Made by a program: the position numbers and the translations under genes. From contig NZ_CP050022.2 of the NCBI RefSeq assembly GCF_011602485.2, positions 4,608,001 through 4,672,000 on the forward strand: a stretch of DNA of 64,000 bases, written 5' to 3'. The notes beneath the pieces are model-generated. The model was not told the origin of the DNA. It saw only the letters and a program-made list of their open reading frames with translations, and searched no databases. Within the stretch, counting starts at the first letter, position 1; each line of letters starts with the position of its first letter. Below, piece after piece: positions 1-9,114 of this stretch. Source of the stretch: Bradyrhizobium sp. 1(2017) (GTDB lineage Bacteria > Pseudomonadota > Alphaproteobacteria > Rhizobiales > Xanthobacteraceae).

Positions 1-873
1 TTCGCCAAGAACGAGCGCCCGCGCGCGCTCGGCATCTACGCCATCGGCACCTATCTCGGCGTCTTCCTCGGCTATTTCGTCGGCGGCTACGTCAGCCAGC
101 ACTATGGCTGGCGGATGGCGTTCTACGTCGCGGGCCTCCCCGGCATCCTGCTCGCACTGGTGCTGTGGCTGACCATCTCCGAGCCGAAGCGCGGCGCGAT
201 GCAGGAGAGTTTTGTGCCCGAGCCGCTCGGGCCGACGCTGCGTTTCCTCGCCTCGCAGCGCAGCTTCGTCATCGTGCTGATCGGCTTCTGCCTCACCACC
301 TACACGAACTACGCGACCGCAGCCTGGATCCCGCCGTTCCTGGCGCGCGTGCACCATCTGTCGAGCGCCGAGATCGGCACCTATGCCGGCACGTTCAAGG
401 GGCTGGCCGGCATGGCCGGCACCCTGCTCGGCGGCTTCGTGGTGGCGCAGGTGAGCCGGCGCGACGACCGCTGGAAGCTGTGGGCGCCCGCGATCACCTC
501 CGGCCTCGCCGGCCCGGTGTTCGCGCTGTGCATGCTGACGCAGGATTTCGCGATGATGGTGGCCATGCTGGCGCTGACCTCGTTCCTGGTCGGCTTCCAT
601 CTCGGACCGATCTTCGCAATCGCGCAGACCGTGGCCAAGCCGAGCATGCGGGCGCTCGCCTCTGCCCTGATCGCGCTCACGGCCACCTGCTTCGGCCAGG
701 GCGTCGGCCCGCTGGCGGTGGGCATGGTCAACGACGCCCTCAAGGGGAGTTACGGCGCGGACGCGGTGCGCTACTCCCTGCTCTCGGCCGCCGTCACGAC
801 CACGCTCGGCGCCCTGCTGTTCATCTGGGCCGCCCGCACGATCCGGGACGATATCGGCCGGGTCGCCGCCTGA
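1..873 (+). CDS. MFS transporter, C-terminal part (5' end outside window)
   Basis: The reading frame is open from the first base of the window and ends at a TGA at 871-873, so the N-terminal part lies upstream of the window. The visible 290 residues contain repeated hydrophobic segments separated by short basic loops (for example the YGWRMAFYVAGLPG segment, typical of the middle of a major facilitator protein). The C-terminal half shows about six membrane segments. Proteins of this build are proton-coupled transporters of small organic solutes in the inner membrane. The substrate cannot be read from this fragment. No partner gene is visible in the window. Confidence 0.85.
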   Translation, partial: FAKNERPRALGIYAIGTYLGVFLGYFVGGYVSQHYGWRMAFYVAGLPGILLALVLWLTISEPKRGAMQESFVPEPLGPTLRFLASQRSFVIVLIGFCLTTYTNYATAAWIPPFLARVHHLSSAEIGTYAGTFKGLAGMAGTLLGGFVVAQVSRRDDRWKLWAPAITSGLAGPVFALCMLTQDFAMMVAMLALTSFLVGFHLGPIFAIAQTVAKPSMRALASALIALTATCFGQGVGPLAVGMVNDALKGSYGADAVRYSLLSAAVTTTLGALLFIWAARTIRDDIGRVAA

Positions 874-1015
874 GGACGGCACCTCGCCGCCAGCCTGGCG
901 AAACCAAGCGGCCGTATTAATGAAACCATTTTGCGGAACCCGCGAAACCATCCGGAAACAGACAGTCCCTAGAAGAGAGCCCATAGACGACGGCAAAGCC
1001 CGTCGGGAGGCTCAA

Positions 1016-1219
1016 ATGAACCACTCAATTCACTCTGCTGATCGCGCGACCCACCTGAAGATCGTGGTGGTGGCGCTGATTGCCGGCATTGCGGTGGCCG
1101 GCTTCGGGATCGCGGCCCGTACCAATGCCGATTACAGCCAGACCGCCCAGTCGACCCAGGTCATCAAAGCCGGCAAGCCGGTGGCGGTGACGAGCGCGGA
1201 CACGTCGCAGATTCGCTGA
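1016..1219 (+). CDS. small single-pass membrane protein, unknown function
   Basis: A 67-residue protein. The ATG at 1016 follows a GGGAGG ribosome-binding site at 1005-1010, which favours it over upstream in-frame starts. Residues about 18-38 form one hydrophobic segment (IVVVALIAGIAVAGFGIAAR), followed by a polar, Ser/Thr-rich tail likely to be periplasmic. No catalytic motif is visible. It is monocistronic, with its own hairpin terminator 27 bases downstream. I recognise no family beyond small membrane proteins of this type in rhizobia, and no function can be inferred. Confidence 0.7.
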   Translation: MNHSIHSADRATHLKIVVVALIAGIAVAGFGIAARTNADYSQTAQSTQVIKAGKPVAVTSADTSQIR

Positions 1220-1245
1220 GGCGTACGCTTCCAGGTTGACCAGGG

Positions 1246-1268
1246 GGCCGCCTTCCGGCGGCCTTTTC
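1246..1268 (+). terminator. Rho-independent terminator after the small membrane gene
   Basis: A 7-bp perfect stem (GGCCGCC / GGCGGCC) with a TTCC loop is followed by TTTTCGTTTT. It lies just downstream of the stop codon at 1219 and upstream of tRNA-Asp. Confidence 0.85.
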
Positions 1269-1379
1269 GTTTTCCAGAGCAATGCTTAGCCGAGATGCGC
1301 TGGCGGAGCGCAACGTCCTTGACTTCACCAAGCCCCGCCTTTAAGTCCCCCCTCGTTCCGCGCGCGTTCAGCGAACCAC

Positions 1380-1456
<77 letters not shown>

Positions 1457-1845
1457 TTTTTGGCAACAATCTCAATCACTTCGAATCCTCGCTCCTTGCG
1501 ATTTCTCGCGATCCGGCTTTCCAGGCCGGCGCGTTCCAAGTTTTGCGCCCTTTACGTTCCATTCCGGATGAGTCGCCGCCCTTCCTTCTGGCATTGAAGA
1601 CTGTGGCGATCGTGGTGGCGTTCATGGGGACACGTGGGCCAGGGCCGGCGGGGTTGGCCTCACCGGCAATTGCTTCGTCCGCCCCGGACCCGCGGAAGTC
1701 GTGTCCCAGCCTGCGGCGTTCCAGCGGGCCAAATTCGGCGGCGCGGACGGTGCAGAAATCATCTCGCGCCGGGCGGTCGCCGGCACCTTCTCGCAACCAA
1801 AAAGTGTGCCGGCCCGTTGCCGCCAGGAGATCAGATCGGTCATTC
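1457..1845. other. 389-base stretch without a recognisable gene
   Basis: The stretch lies between tRNA-Asp and the PPOX gene. Open frames exist on both strands but show no family motif, signal peptide or convincing ribosome-binding site. The composition is GC-rich like its surroundings. I see nothing functional beyond the tRNA 3' flank. Confidence 0.5.
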
Positions 1846-2481
1846 TCAGTAGAGCCTCGTACGGTACCCTTCTTCCATGACCTTCTCGGCCTCTTCGACC
1901 GCGATGGCGGCGGTCTGCTCGGCGACGATGCGGCCGAGCGTCGGAAAGCTGTTGCGCTCGACCTGCGCCGCCGGATTCCACAGCTTCGAGCGCATGAGCG
2001 CCTTGCCGCAGTGGAAAAAGGTTTCCTCGACATGGATCTTCAGCCCGATGATCGGGACGACGTTCTGCATCGCGAGCGGCGTCAGCAGCTCGGCATCCTG
2101 CGAGATCTCGGCGCGGCCGTTGACCCGCAGGGTTTCGTTGACCCCCGGCACCAGGAAGATCAGGCCGATGCCGGGCGAGGCGAGGATGTTGCCAAAGGTG
2201 TCGACGCGGTTGTTGCCGCGCCGATCGGGGATCAGCAGTGTCTTGTCGTCGAGCACGGCGACGAAGCCCGGCGCGTCGCCGCGGGGGCTCGCATCGGCAT
2301 GGCCTTTGCCGTCGCTGCTGGCGAGGACGAGGAACGGGGACAGCGCGATGAAGTCACGGCAGAACTTGTCGAGATGGTTGAGAACCTTCTTCTCGGCCAG
2401 TTGATTGAGCTGACCGAAATGCGCGCGCAGATCCTCTTGCGTCTTGACCGGCGGTTTGCCGCCTGCATTTTGGCTGTCCAT
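1846..2481 (-). CDS. pyridoxamine 5'-phosphate oxidase-family FMN-binding protein
   Basis: A 211-residue protein of the PPOX split-barrel fold, similar in layout to the MSMEG_1061-type flavoproteins. Visible marks are an N-terminal helix followed by FLVLASSDGKGHADASPRGD, then LLIPDRRGNNRVDTFGNIL and a GIGLIFLVPG strand, all typical of the FMN-binding barrel. The longer open frame would start at 2946, inside the neighbouring gene. The ATG at 2481 follows GGGAGG, so I chose it. It is the last gene of the leftward peptide-transporter operon, 38 bases after the M20 peptidase. Members reduce or bind small substrates through flavin or F420. The actual substrate is unknown. Confidence 0.8.
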   Translation of the reverse strand: MDSQNAGGKPPVKTQEDLRAHFGQLNQLAEKKVLNHLDKFCRDFIALSPFLVLASSDGKGHADASPRGDAPGFVAVLDDKTLLIPDRRGNNRVDTFGNILASPGIGLIFLVPGVNETLRVNGRAEISQDAELLTPLAMQNVVPIIGLKIHVEETFFHCGKALMRSKLWNPAAQVERNSFPTLGRIVAEQTAAIAVEEAEKVMEEGYRTRLY

Positions 2482-2519
2482 TCGCGAACCTCCCGATTTG
2501 GCGAGTTTCTCTTGCTGAA

Positions 2520-3815
2520 CTACTTCGCTTCGATGCCGCACCAGCTCGCGGTGAACAAAGCGAGCGCCTTGGTCACTCGCTTCACCGAGGCGAGATCGAC
2601 GCGCTCGTTGAAGCCGTGAGCGCCTTCCATCCTGGCGCCGAAGCAGAAGGCCGGAACGCCGAAATCGAGGCCGTAGAAGCGTGCGTCGGTCAGCGCAGTG
2701 GACGAAAAATCCGTCAGCTTGCGGCCGAACACATGCTCGTAGACCGGAGCCAGAACCGCTTCGCTCTCCTGAATCTCCGTCGCCTCGTAGCCCGGCGACA
2801 GGAAACCGGACCAGACGATCTCCGGCGGGTTGTTGGCGAGGAACGGATGCGAGCGCGCCGCCTTGGCGACGAAATCCACGATCTCGGCCTGGGCATCGGC
2901 GATCTTCCAGCCGGGCAGCACGCCAATGCGGCAATCGACATCGCACCAGGCGGGGACGCTGGAGGCCCAGTCACCGCCCTTGATAATTCCAGGATTGAAA
3001 TTGAGCGGATGATCGACCGACTTGAACGAGGGGTGCGTCTTGGCGCGCTCGTTCCACTCGGCTTCGAGACCTTCGAGCTTCTGGATCAGGTGAATGGCGG
3101 CCTTGATCGCGTTCGAGCCGGTACCCGCGCGCGCGACGTGGACGGGAATGCCACGCACCTTCAGACGGAACCAGATCACGCCGACCTGGGCGCGCATCAG
3201 CTTCTCGTCGGTCGGCTCGGGCAGGATGCAGGCATCGGCGCGATAGCCGCGCTGGAGCGTCGAGAGCGCGCCGAGGCCGGTGCTCTCCTCCTCGATCACG
3301 GACTGCAAGTGAATGCGGCCCTTGGGCTTGTAGCCTGCAGCCTTGATCGCATCGAGCGCGTAGAGCGCCGCAATGGTGCCCGACTTCATATCGCCGGCGC
3401 CGCGGCCGTAGAGCCAGCCGTCCTCGATCACCGGCTGGAACGGCGGCCGGTCCCACATGTCGAGCGGTCCCGCAGGCACCACGTCGCAATGCCCCTGGAG
3501 GATCAGCGAGCGTCCCTCTTCCTTCGCCGGCCGATAGGTGCCGACAACGGAGCGCGCGCGGGAGAAATCGGTCTCGACCTGGCCGTAGCCCGGCAGCGTC
3601 TTCAGATCGTCCTGGTTGATGACCCAGTCGTCGACCTCATAGCCGCGCTCGCGCAGCAGTTTTGCGAACATGTCCTGGCAGGGCGCTTCCGCGGCACGGG
3701 TGCTCGGGATCGCCGTGAAGGCGATCGTGGTGTCGACCTGCTTGTCGAAAGCGGCATCCACGGCGGCCTCAATACGCTCGCGCGCGCCGGCTGGAAGGGG
3801 GAAGCTGTCGGTCAT
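2520..3815 (-). CDS. M20-family metallopeptidase/deacylase (ArgE/DapE type)
   Basis: A 431-residue protein of normal length for the ArgE/DapE/ACY1 group of di-zinc amidohydrolases. Metal-binding signatures are present in order: GHCDVVPAG, GRGAGDMKSG, the catalytic EEE in VIEEESTG, LPEPTD, and a late GAHGFNERVD His. These enzymes remove acyl groups from amino acids or cleave small peptides in the cytoplasm. The start ATG overlaps the stop of the upstream transporter ATPase gene by 4 bases, which indicates translational coupling. The context suggests it hydrolyses whatever the adjoining dipeptide-type importer brings in. The substrate is not deducible. It could equally be annotated as acetylornithine deacetylase-like, but no arginine genes are nearby. 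Confidence 0.9.
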   Translation of the reverse strand: MTDSFPLPAGARERIEAAVDAAFDKQVDTTIAFTAIPSTRAAEAPCQDMFAKLLRERGYEVDDWVINQDDLKTLPGYGQVETDFSRARSVVGTYRPAKEEGRSLILQGHCDVVPAGPLDMWDRPPFQPVIEDGWLYGRGAGDMKSGTIAALYALDAIKAAGYKPKGRIHLQSVIEEESTGLGALSTLQRGYRADACILPEPTDEKLMRAQVGVIWFRLKVRGIPVHVARAGTGSNAIKAAIHLIQKLEGLEAEWNERAKTHPSFKSVDHPLNFNPGIIKGGDWASSVPAWCDVDCRIGVLPGWKIADAQAEIVDFVAKAARSHPFLANNPPEIVWSGFLSPGYEATEIQESEAVLAPVYEHVFGRKLTDFSSTALTDARFYGLDFGVPAFCFGARMEGAHGFNERVDLASVKRVTKALALFTASWCGIEAK

Positions 3816-5500
3816 GAACTCATCCTTGCTGTCGGAACTGTGCCGGTTGCGGTTGCAAAACCCGGCTGGTCGAAGAAGTCGCGGCCCGGGATCGCATCGA
3901 GCAAGTCGCGCGTGTAGGCGGCCTGCGGCGCAGTGAAGACGTCGACGGTCGCGCCCTCCTCCACGATGCGGCCCTTCTGAAGCACGATGACGCGGTCGGC
4001 GATCTCGGCGGCGATACGCAAGTCATGGGTGATGAAGACCATCGCGAGCTTCATCTCCTGGCGCAGCTCGGCGAGCAGCGCCAGCACCTGAGCCTGCACG
4101 GAGACGTCGAGCGCCGACACCGCCTCGTCGGCGATCAGCACGCGCGGCTTCAGCGCCAGCGCCCGCGCGATGCAGATGCGCTGACGCTGGCCGCCGGAGA
4201 ATTCGTGGGGATAGCGATCGGCGGCGACGGCGTTGAGGCCGACCCTGACCAGCAGCATCTTCGCCTGCTCCATCGCGTCCGCGCGCGAGCTGCCATAGGC
4301 CCTCGGGCCGCGCGCGATGGCGTCTCCGACCTTCTGGCGCGGATCGAGGCTCGCGAACGGGTCCTGAAATACGATCTGGAGCTGCTTGCGTGCCTGGCGC
4401 AGCGCCTCGCCGCGCAACTGGCGGAGATCCTGGCCATTGAAGCGGATGGCGCCGCCATCAGGCTCGGTCAGGCGCATGATCATGCGCCCGAGCGTGGACT
4501 TTCCGGAGCCGGACTCGCCGACGACTGCGAGCGTCTCGCCTTCGTGCAGGGTCAGCGAGATGCCGTCGGCGGCAACCACCTCGCGCGGCGGCTGCAGGAA
4601 TCCGCGCTTGACCCGGAACGTCTTCTGAAGGCCGCTGACTTCGAGCAGCGGCGCGGGATGGACAGGTTTGCGGCTGATCCCGTCGAGCCGGGCCTTCGGC
4701 ACCGCATCGATCAGCTCGCGGGTATAGTCCGCCCTGGGATGGCGCAGGACTTCCTCGACCGTTCCCTGCTCCACCACCTTGCCATGGCGCAGCACCACTA
4801 CGCGGTCGGCGACATCGGCGACGACGCCGAAATCATGGGTGATCAGCAGCACGCCCATGCCGCGGTCACGGCGGAGATCGTCGATCAGGCGCAGGATCTG
4901 GCGCTGCGTGGTGACGTCGAGCGCGGTGGTCGGCTCATCCGCGATCAGCAGCGCCGGCCGGTTGGCCATCGCCATCGCGATCATGACGCGCTGGCGCTGG
5001 CCGCCGGAGAGCTCGAACGGATAGCTTCGCTCAAGCAGTCCCGGATTGGGCAGGCCGACTTGCGTCAGGAGCTGCTGCACGCGCTCATACACTTCGCTCG
5101 CTGACGGCGTCGGCTTTTGATGCGCGAGGATCATCTCCTCGACCTGCTTGCCGACCCGCTTGAGCGGATTGAGCGAGGACAGCGGCTCCTGAAAGATCAT
5201 CGCGGCTTCGCCACCGCGCAGCCGGCGCAGTGCTTGCCTGTCAAGTTTTGCCGGGTTCTGGCCGGCGACGGTCACCGCGCCCGCGGAAACCGCCACGCTC
5301 TTCGGCAGCAGCGACAGCACCGCGTGCGCGATCATCGACTTGCCCGAGCCGGACTCGCCGACGAGGCAGACGACTTCGTTCGGCTTGACCTCGAAGGAGA
5401 CGTTCTCGACCGCGAACGGACGGTCTCCGCCCTCGGGCAGTGCGATCGAGAGGTTTTCGACCGACAGCACAGGCGCCCTGGCTTGTATGGCCCCGCTCAT
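3812..5500 (-). CDS. dipeptide/oligopeptide ABC transporter, fused double ATPase
   Basis: A 562-residue protein carrying two complete ABC ATPase domains in tandem, equivalent to a DppD-DppF fusion. The first has Walker A GESGSGKS at residues 48-55, signature LSGGQRQR at 164-171 and Walker B LLIADEP. The second has Walker A at 328-335, FSGGQRQR, and a second Walker B. Both halves keep their switch His (ITHDFG, ITHDLR). It powers import through the two permeases encoded just upstream, and its start overlaps the DppC-type gene by 4 bases. Fused ATPases of this type occur in rhizobial peptide, glutathione or opine importers, so the substrate class is inferred, not shown. Confidence 0.93.
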   Translation of the reverse strand: MSGAIQARAPVLSVENLSIALPEGGDRPFAVENVSFEVKPNEVVCLVGESGSGKSMIAHAVLSLLPKSVAVSAGAVTVAGQNPAKLDRQALRRLRGGEAAMIFQEPLSSLNPLKRVGKQVEEMILAHQKPTPSASEVYERVQQLLTQVGLPNPGLLERSYPFELSGGQRQRVMIAMAMANRPALLIADEPTTALDVTTQRQILRLIDDLRRDRGMGVLLITHDFGVVADVADRVVVLRHGKVVEQGTVEEVLRHPRADYTRELIDAVPKARLDGISRKPVHPAPLLEVSGLQKTFRVKRGFLQPPREVVAADGISLTLHEGETLAVVGESGSGKSTLGRMIMRLTEPDGGAIRFNGQDLRQLRGEALRQARKQLQIVFQDPFASLDPRQKVGDAIARGPRAYGSSRADAMEQAKMLLVRVGLNAVAADRYPHEFSGGQRQRICIARALALKPRVLIADEAVSALDVSVQAQVLALLAELRQEMKLAMVFITHDLRIAAEIADRVIVLQKGRIVEEGATVDVFTAPQAAYTRDLLDAIPGRDFFDQPGFATATGTVPTARMSS

Positions 5501-6330
5501 GACCGGCGCCTCGACACACGCGGATTGAGGACGTCGGACAGCCCTTCACCGAACAGATTGATCGCGAGCACGGTGATGAGGATGGCGAGACCCGGAAACA
5601 CGCTCATCCACCAGGCATTGCGGATCACGGTGCGGCCCGCGCCGATCATGAATCCCCACGACATCAGATTGGGGTCGCCGAGCCCCATGAAGGACAGCGC
5701 ACTTTCCAGCAGGATTGCGGTTGCGACCGTCAGCGAGGTCACGACCAGAATCGGCGAGATCGCATTGGGCAGGATATGGCCGAGCACGATTCGCAAGGTG
5801 CCTTCGCCCTGGCACAGTGCGGCCTCGACGAATTCGCGGTTGCGCAGACGGAGGAATTCGGCCCGGGTAAGGCGCGCCAGCGGTGGCCAGCTCACCGCGC
5901 CGATGGTCAGGATGATCGTGAGCAGCGACGGGTTGAAGGTCGCGACCAGCAGGATCGCGAGCACGAAGGCCGGGATGGTCTGGAACAACTCGGTCATCCG
6001 CATCATCACCAGATCGACCCTGCCGCCGAAATAGCCGGAGATCGCGCCGATCGTGACCCCGATCACCATCGCAGCCATGGCCGAGGCGATGCCGATCACG
6101 AGCGAGACGCGGGCGCCATAGGCGACACCGGCAGCGACATCGCGGCCGAGCGTGTCGCCGCCCAGCAGCAGCCCGTCCTCGCCGGGCGGCGTAAAGGGCG
6201 CGCTGACCATTTCCCAGGGCGAGACCGGGAACACGACCGGCGCGATGATCGCCACGATCACGACCACGAGCAGCACGACGAGGCCGACCATGCCCGAGGG
6301 ATGACGCAGGAAGGCGCGGACCGCATCCAT
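5497..6330 (-). CDS. ABC transporter permease, DppC type
   Basis: A 277-residue inner-membrane permease. It has an N-terminal membrane helix after a short basic segment (FLRHPSG) and a conserved GGDTLGRDVAAGVAYGARVS region typical of DppC/OppC. The permease loop that contacts the ATPase contains FVEAALCQGEG. About six hydrophobic segments are visible. Its start shares one base with the end of the DppB-type gene and its end overlaps the ATPase gene by 4 bases, so the subunits are translated as a coupled set. Confidence 0.93.
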   Translation of the reverse strand: MDAVRAFLRHPSGMVGLVVLLVVVIVAIIAPVVFPVSPWEMVSAPFTPPGEDGLLLGGDTLGRDVAAGVAYGARVSLVIGIASAMAAMVIGVTIGAISGYFGGRVDLVMMRMTELFQTIPAFVLAILLVATFNPSLLTIILTIGAVSWPPLARLTRAEFLRLRNREFVEAALCQGEGTLRIVLGHILPNAISPILVVTSLTVATAILLESALSFMGLGDPNLMSWGFMIGAGRTVIRNAWWMSVFPGLAILITVLAINLFGEGLSDVLNPRVSRRRS

Positions 6331-7331
6331 CAGGCCGCTCCCGTGGTCATGCGGGGATCGATCAGCCTGTAGATCAGGTCGGTCAGGAGGTTGAGTACGA
6401 TGACGACGATCGACAGGATCAGGAAAATACCGAGCAGCACGGGATAGTCGCGCTGGAGCAAGGCGTCGAAGGTGAGCCGGCCGAGCCCCGGCCAGGCGAA
6501 CACCGTCTCGATGACCACGGCGCCGCCGACGAGCGCGCCCGCCTGCATGCCGGCCACCGTGACGACAGGCACCAGCGCATTGCGCAGCATGTGGCCGACG
6601 ACGATGCTCGGACCGGACAGGCCCTTCGCGCGCGCGGTCTTGATGAAGTCCTGCTGGGCGACCTCGATGATCGAGGAGCGCATCAGCCGGGCATAGATCG
6701 CGAGATAGATCGCGGCGAGGGACATCACCGGCATGATCATGTGCTGGACGACATCGAGCGCGCGCTGGAGCGGCGAGAGCTTGACGTTGATGGTCTCGTA
6801 GCCAAATGGCGGCAGCCAGCCGAGCGTCACGGAGAAGACCAGGACGAGCATCAACCCGAGCCAGAACACAGGTGTCGCATAGAGCACCAGCGACAGCACG
6901 GTGAAGACCGTGTCGAGCACGCTCCCGGCCGCAAGTCCCGCGAGCGCGCCCAGTGTGGTGCCGATCAGCAGCGCCAGGCAGAACGCCGTGACGGTCAGGA
7001 GCAATGTCGCCGGAAGACGCTCGAGGATGAGATCGACTACCGCGCGGCGCTGGCGATAGGAATAGCCGAGGTCGAGCCTGACGACGCGACCGAGATAGCT
7101 CGCGAGCTGCACGGCGTAGGGCTTGTCGAGCCCATACTCTTTGCGCAGATCCTCGAGCAGCTTTGGATCGGACGCGCCGGACTGCCCGGCCATGACCTGG
7201 GCGGGGTCGCCGGGGGCGGCCCGCACCAGCACGAAGTTGAAGGTGGCGATGACGAGGATGACGGCGACGAGCTGGGCGATCCGGCTCAGCGCCATCAGCC
7301 CGATCGTCGCCGCGCTGCCGAGACGAATCAC
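6330..7331 (-). CDS. ABC transporter permease, DppB type
   Basis: A 333-residue inner-membrane permease of the DppB/OppB family. It has an N-terminal helix, the conserved RAAPGDPAQVMAG segment after it, and FIKTARAKGLS, which is the ATPase-contacting loop. The last part (LLTDLIYRLIDPRM) is the usual DppB C-terminus. The start codon overlaps the stop of the binding-protein gene by 4 bases. It pairs with the DppC-type subunit to form the channel. Confidence 0.93.
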   Translation of the reverse strand: MIRLGSAATIGLMALSRIAQLVAVILVIATFNFVLVRAAPGDPAQVMAGQSGASDPKLLEDLRKEYGLDKPYAVQLASYLGRVVRLDLGYSYRQRRAVVDLILERLPATLLLTVTAFCLALLIGTTLGALAGLAAGSVLDTVFTVLSLVLYATPVFWLGLMLVLVFSVTLGWLPPFGYETINVKLSPLQRALDVVQHMIMPVMSLAAIYLAIYARLMRSSIIEVAQQDFIKTARAKGLSGPSIVVGHMLRNALVPVVTVAGMQAGALVGGAVVIETVFAWPGLGRLTFDALLQRDYPVLLGIFLILSIVVIVLNLLTDLIYRLIDPRMTTGAA

Positions 7332-8905
7332 GATTTGTAGACCGTCCCGAAGGTTTCGTGCGATCCGATGGAGGTCGACACGATATTCTTGAACGCCTTG
7401 TCGTAGATGATGGGGTATTCGAGCTCCAGCGTCCAGGCGACCGGCACGTCCTCGACCAGGATCTGTTGCACCTTGGAATAGAGCTCCTGCCGCTTGGCGT
7501 CGTCGAGCTCCACCGCGGCCTGATCGAACAGCTTGTCGACTTCCGGATTGGAGTAGCCCTGGGTGTTCGAGAACAGGATGCCCTTCTTGATGTTCGAGGA
7601 GACGTAGGTTCGGGAGACGCCGAGCGCGGGATCGCCGAGCTGATAGAGCAGGTTCTGAGTCATCTCATAGTCCCAGTTGCCGACCTTCTCGGCCCAGCCG
7701 GCCATGTCGGTGCCGACCAGGACAAGGTCGATGCCGACGCGGGCAAAGCTCTGACGGAAGAACTCGCCGGCGCGCTGATAGGATTCGTCCACAGGCGGCA
7801 CCACATACTTGATCTCGACACGCTTGCCGTTGGCGTCAGGTTTCAGCCCCATCTCGTCGAGCAGCGCCTTGGCCTTCTCGATCGAATATTCGTAGCGCTT
7901 GACCTTGCCGTCGTAGAATTTTGTCTTGGACGAGATCGGGCCTGTCGCGGGCTTGGCCATGCCGAAATAGACGCGCTTGCTAAGCGCATCCCGGTCGATC
8001 AGGTGCATAATGGCCTGGCGGAAGCGCTTGTCGTTCATGGGCGCGACACGATTGTTCATCTCGAGCCACGAATGCGGCGCGAAATACTCGTACCCCTTGG
8101 TCGTCACCTCGAGATTCTTCTGCGTCTTGAAGCGCTGCACATCGAAGAACTGGAGATCGGACCACTGCGTGAGCTGCACCGTTCCGTTCTCCAGCGCCAG
8201 CGCGCGCGAGGCGGCATCCGGAATGATGCGATAGACGATCTCGTCGAGATAGGGCTGGTCCTTCAGGTAGTAGCCCTCATGCCGCACCAGATGCACATGG
8301 GAACCGCGCACCCACTCCTTGAGCTTGAACGGGCCGGTGCCGATCGCCTTGTCGTTCATCGGGTTCTTGCGGAAATCGGTCCCCTCGTAGATGTGCTTGG
8401 GCACGATCGGCGCCGAGGTGCAGTCGAAGCAACCGAGGAACGGTGAAAAGGGCTGCTTGAGCTTGAACACGACGGTGAGCGGGTCAGGCGCTTCGGCGGA
8501 AGCGACGCGGGCAAAGTTTTGTCGTGCGCGCGGATGTGTCTCGGTCAGCACCTTCATGCAGCTGAAGACGACGTCCTCTGACGTCATCGGCTTGCCGTCG
8601 TGGAAGGTGATGTTGGGAAACAGCTTGAACGTATAGGTGAGGCCGTCGGGGGATACCTCCCAAGACTGAGCCATGCCCGGCATGGGTTTCAGGTCAGGGC
8701 CGTATTTCAGCAGGCTCTCATAGATCTTGCCGCCGAGCGTCAGCGTCGGCTGCTGCTGGTTGATCGCGGTCACCAGCACCGGCGGTTCGGGCTGGATAAT
8801 GGCATTGAGCGTGCCACCGCGGGTCTGCCCTGCCGCTCGTGTGATGCCGAGGGGAATCGCTGCACCCGCCGCCAGCATGGCCTGGGTGAATTCGCGTCTG
8901 TTCAT
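7328..8905 (-). CDS. peptide/solute-binding protein of ABC importer (family 5)
   Basis: A 525-residue extracytoplasmic binding protein of the DppA/OppA class. The start ATG at 8905 opens a Tat-like leader (MNRREFTQAMLAAGAAIPLG), which shows that the longer open frame to 9109 is not used. Typical family-5 segments follow: LLKYGPDLKPMPGMAQSWEV, YTFKLFPNITFHDGKPMTSEDV, and NDKRFRQAIMHLIDRDAL. It is the first gene of the leftward operon, so the whole importer, the M20 enzyme and the PPOX protein probably share one promoter in the 209-base gap to the divergent AraC gene. Ligand unknown. Peptides, acyl-amino acids and opines are all carried by this family. Confidence 0.92.
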   Translation of the reverse strand: MNRREFTQAMLAAGAAIPLGITRAAGQTRGGTLNAIIQPEPPVLVTAINQQQPTLTLGGKIYESLLKYGPDLKPMPGMAQSWEVSPDGLTYTFKLFPNITFHDGKPMTSEDVVFSCMKVLTETHPRARQNFARVASAEAPDPLTVVFKLKQPFSPFLGCFDCTSAPIVPKHIYEGTDFRKNPMNDKAIGTGPFKLKEWVRGSHVHLVRHEGYYLKDQPYLDEIVYRIIPDAASRALALENGTVQLTQWSDLQFFDVQRFKTQKNLEVTTKGYEYFAPHSWLEMNNRVAPMNDKRFRQAIMHLIDRDALSKRVYFGMAKPATGPISSKTKFYDGKVKRYEYSIEKAKALLDEMGLKPDANGKRVEIKYVVPPVDESYQRAGEFFRQSFARVGIDLVLVGTDMAGWAEKVGNWDYEMTQNLLYQLGDPALGVSRTYVSSNIKKGILFSNTQGYSNPEVDKLFDQAAVELDDAKRQELYSKVQQILVEDVPVAWTLELEYPIIYDKAFKNIVSTSIGSHETFGTVYKS

Positions 8906-9114
8906 CGAGCTCTCCGTGGTCGCACATCGACGTGAGAAGGACTTCGCCAAGCCTCGCATCCGGGTTGGCGAATGAAGCGGGCGCCAGCATTGTTGCCAAA
9001 CCCCCTGTCCCGCGCTACCTGATCGGGGACAATGATCATCGCGATCGGGCCACGCTGGCCCGGAAGATGCATAAGAGCCTTGCGAAGAGGACCTGATCAG
9101 GGAGTTCACGACCC

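Noticed and set aside
1457..1845. Possible gene or pseudogene after tRNA-Asp
   Set aside because: Open frames on both strands show no motif or ribosome-binding site. An integrase remnant was looked for here and not found.
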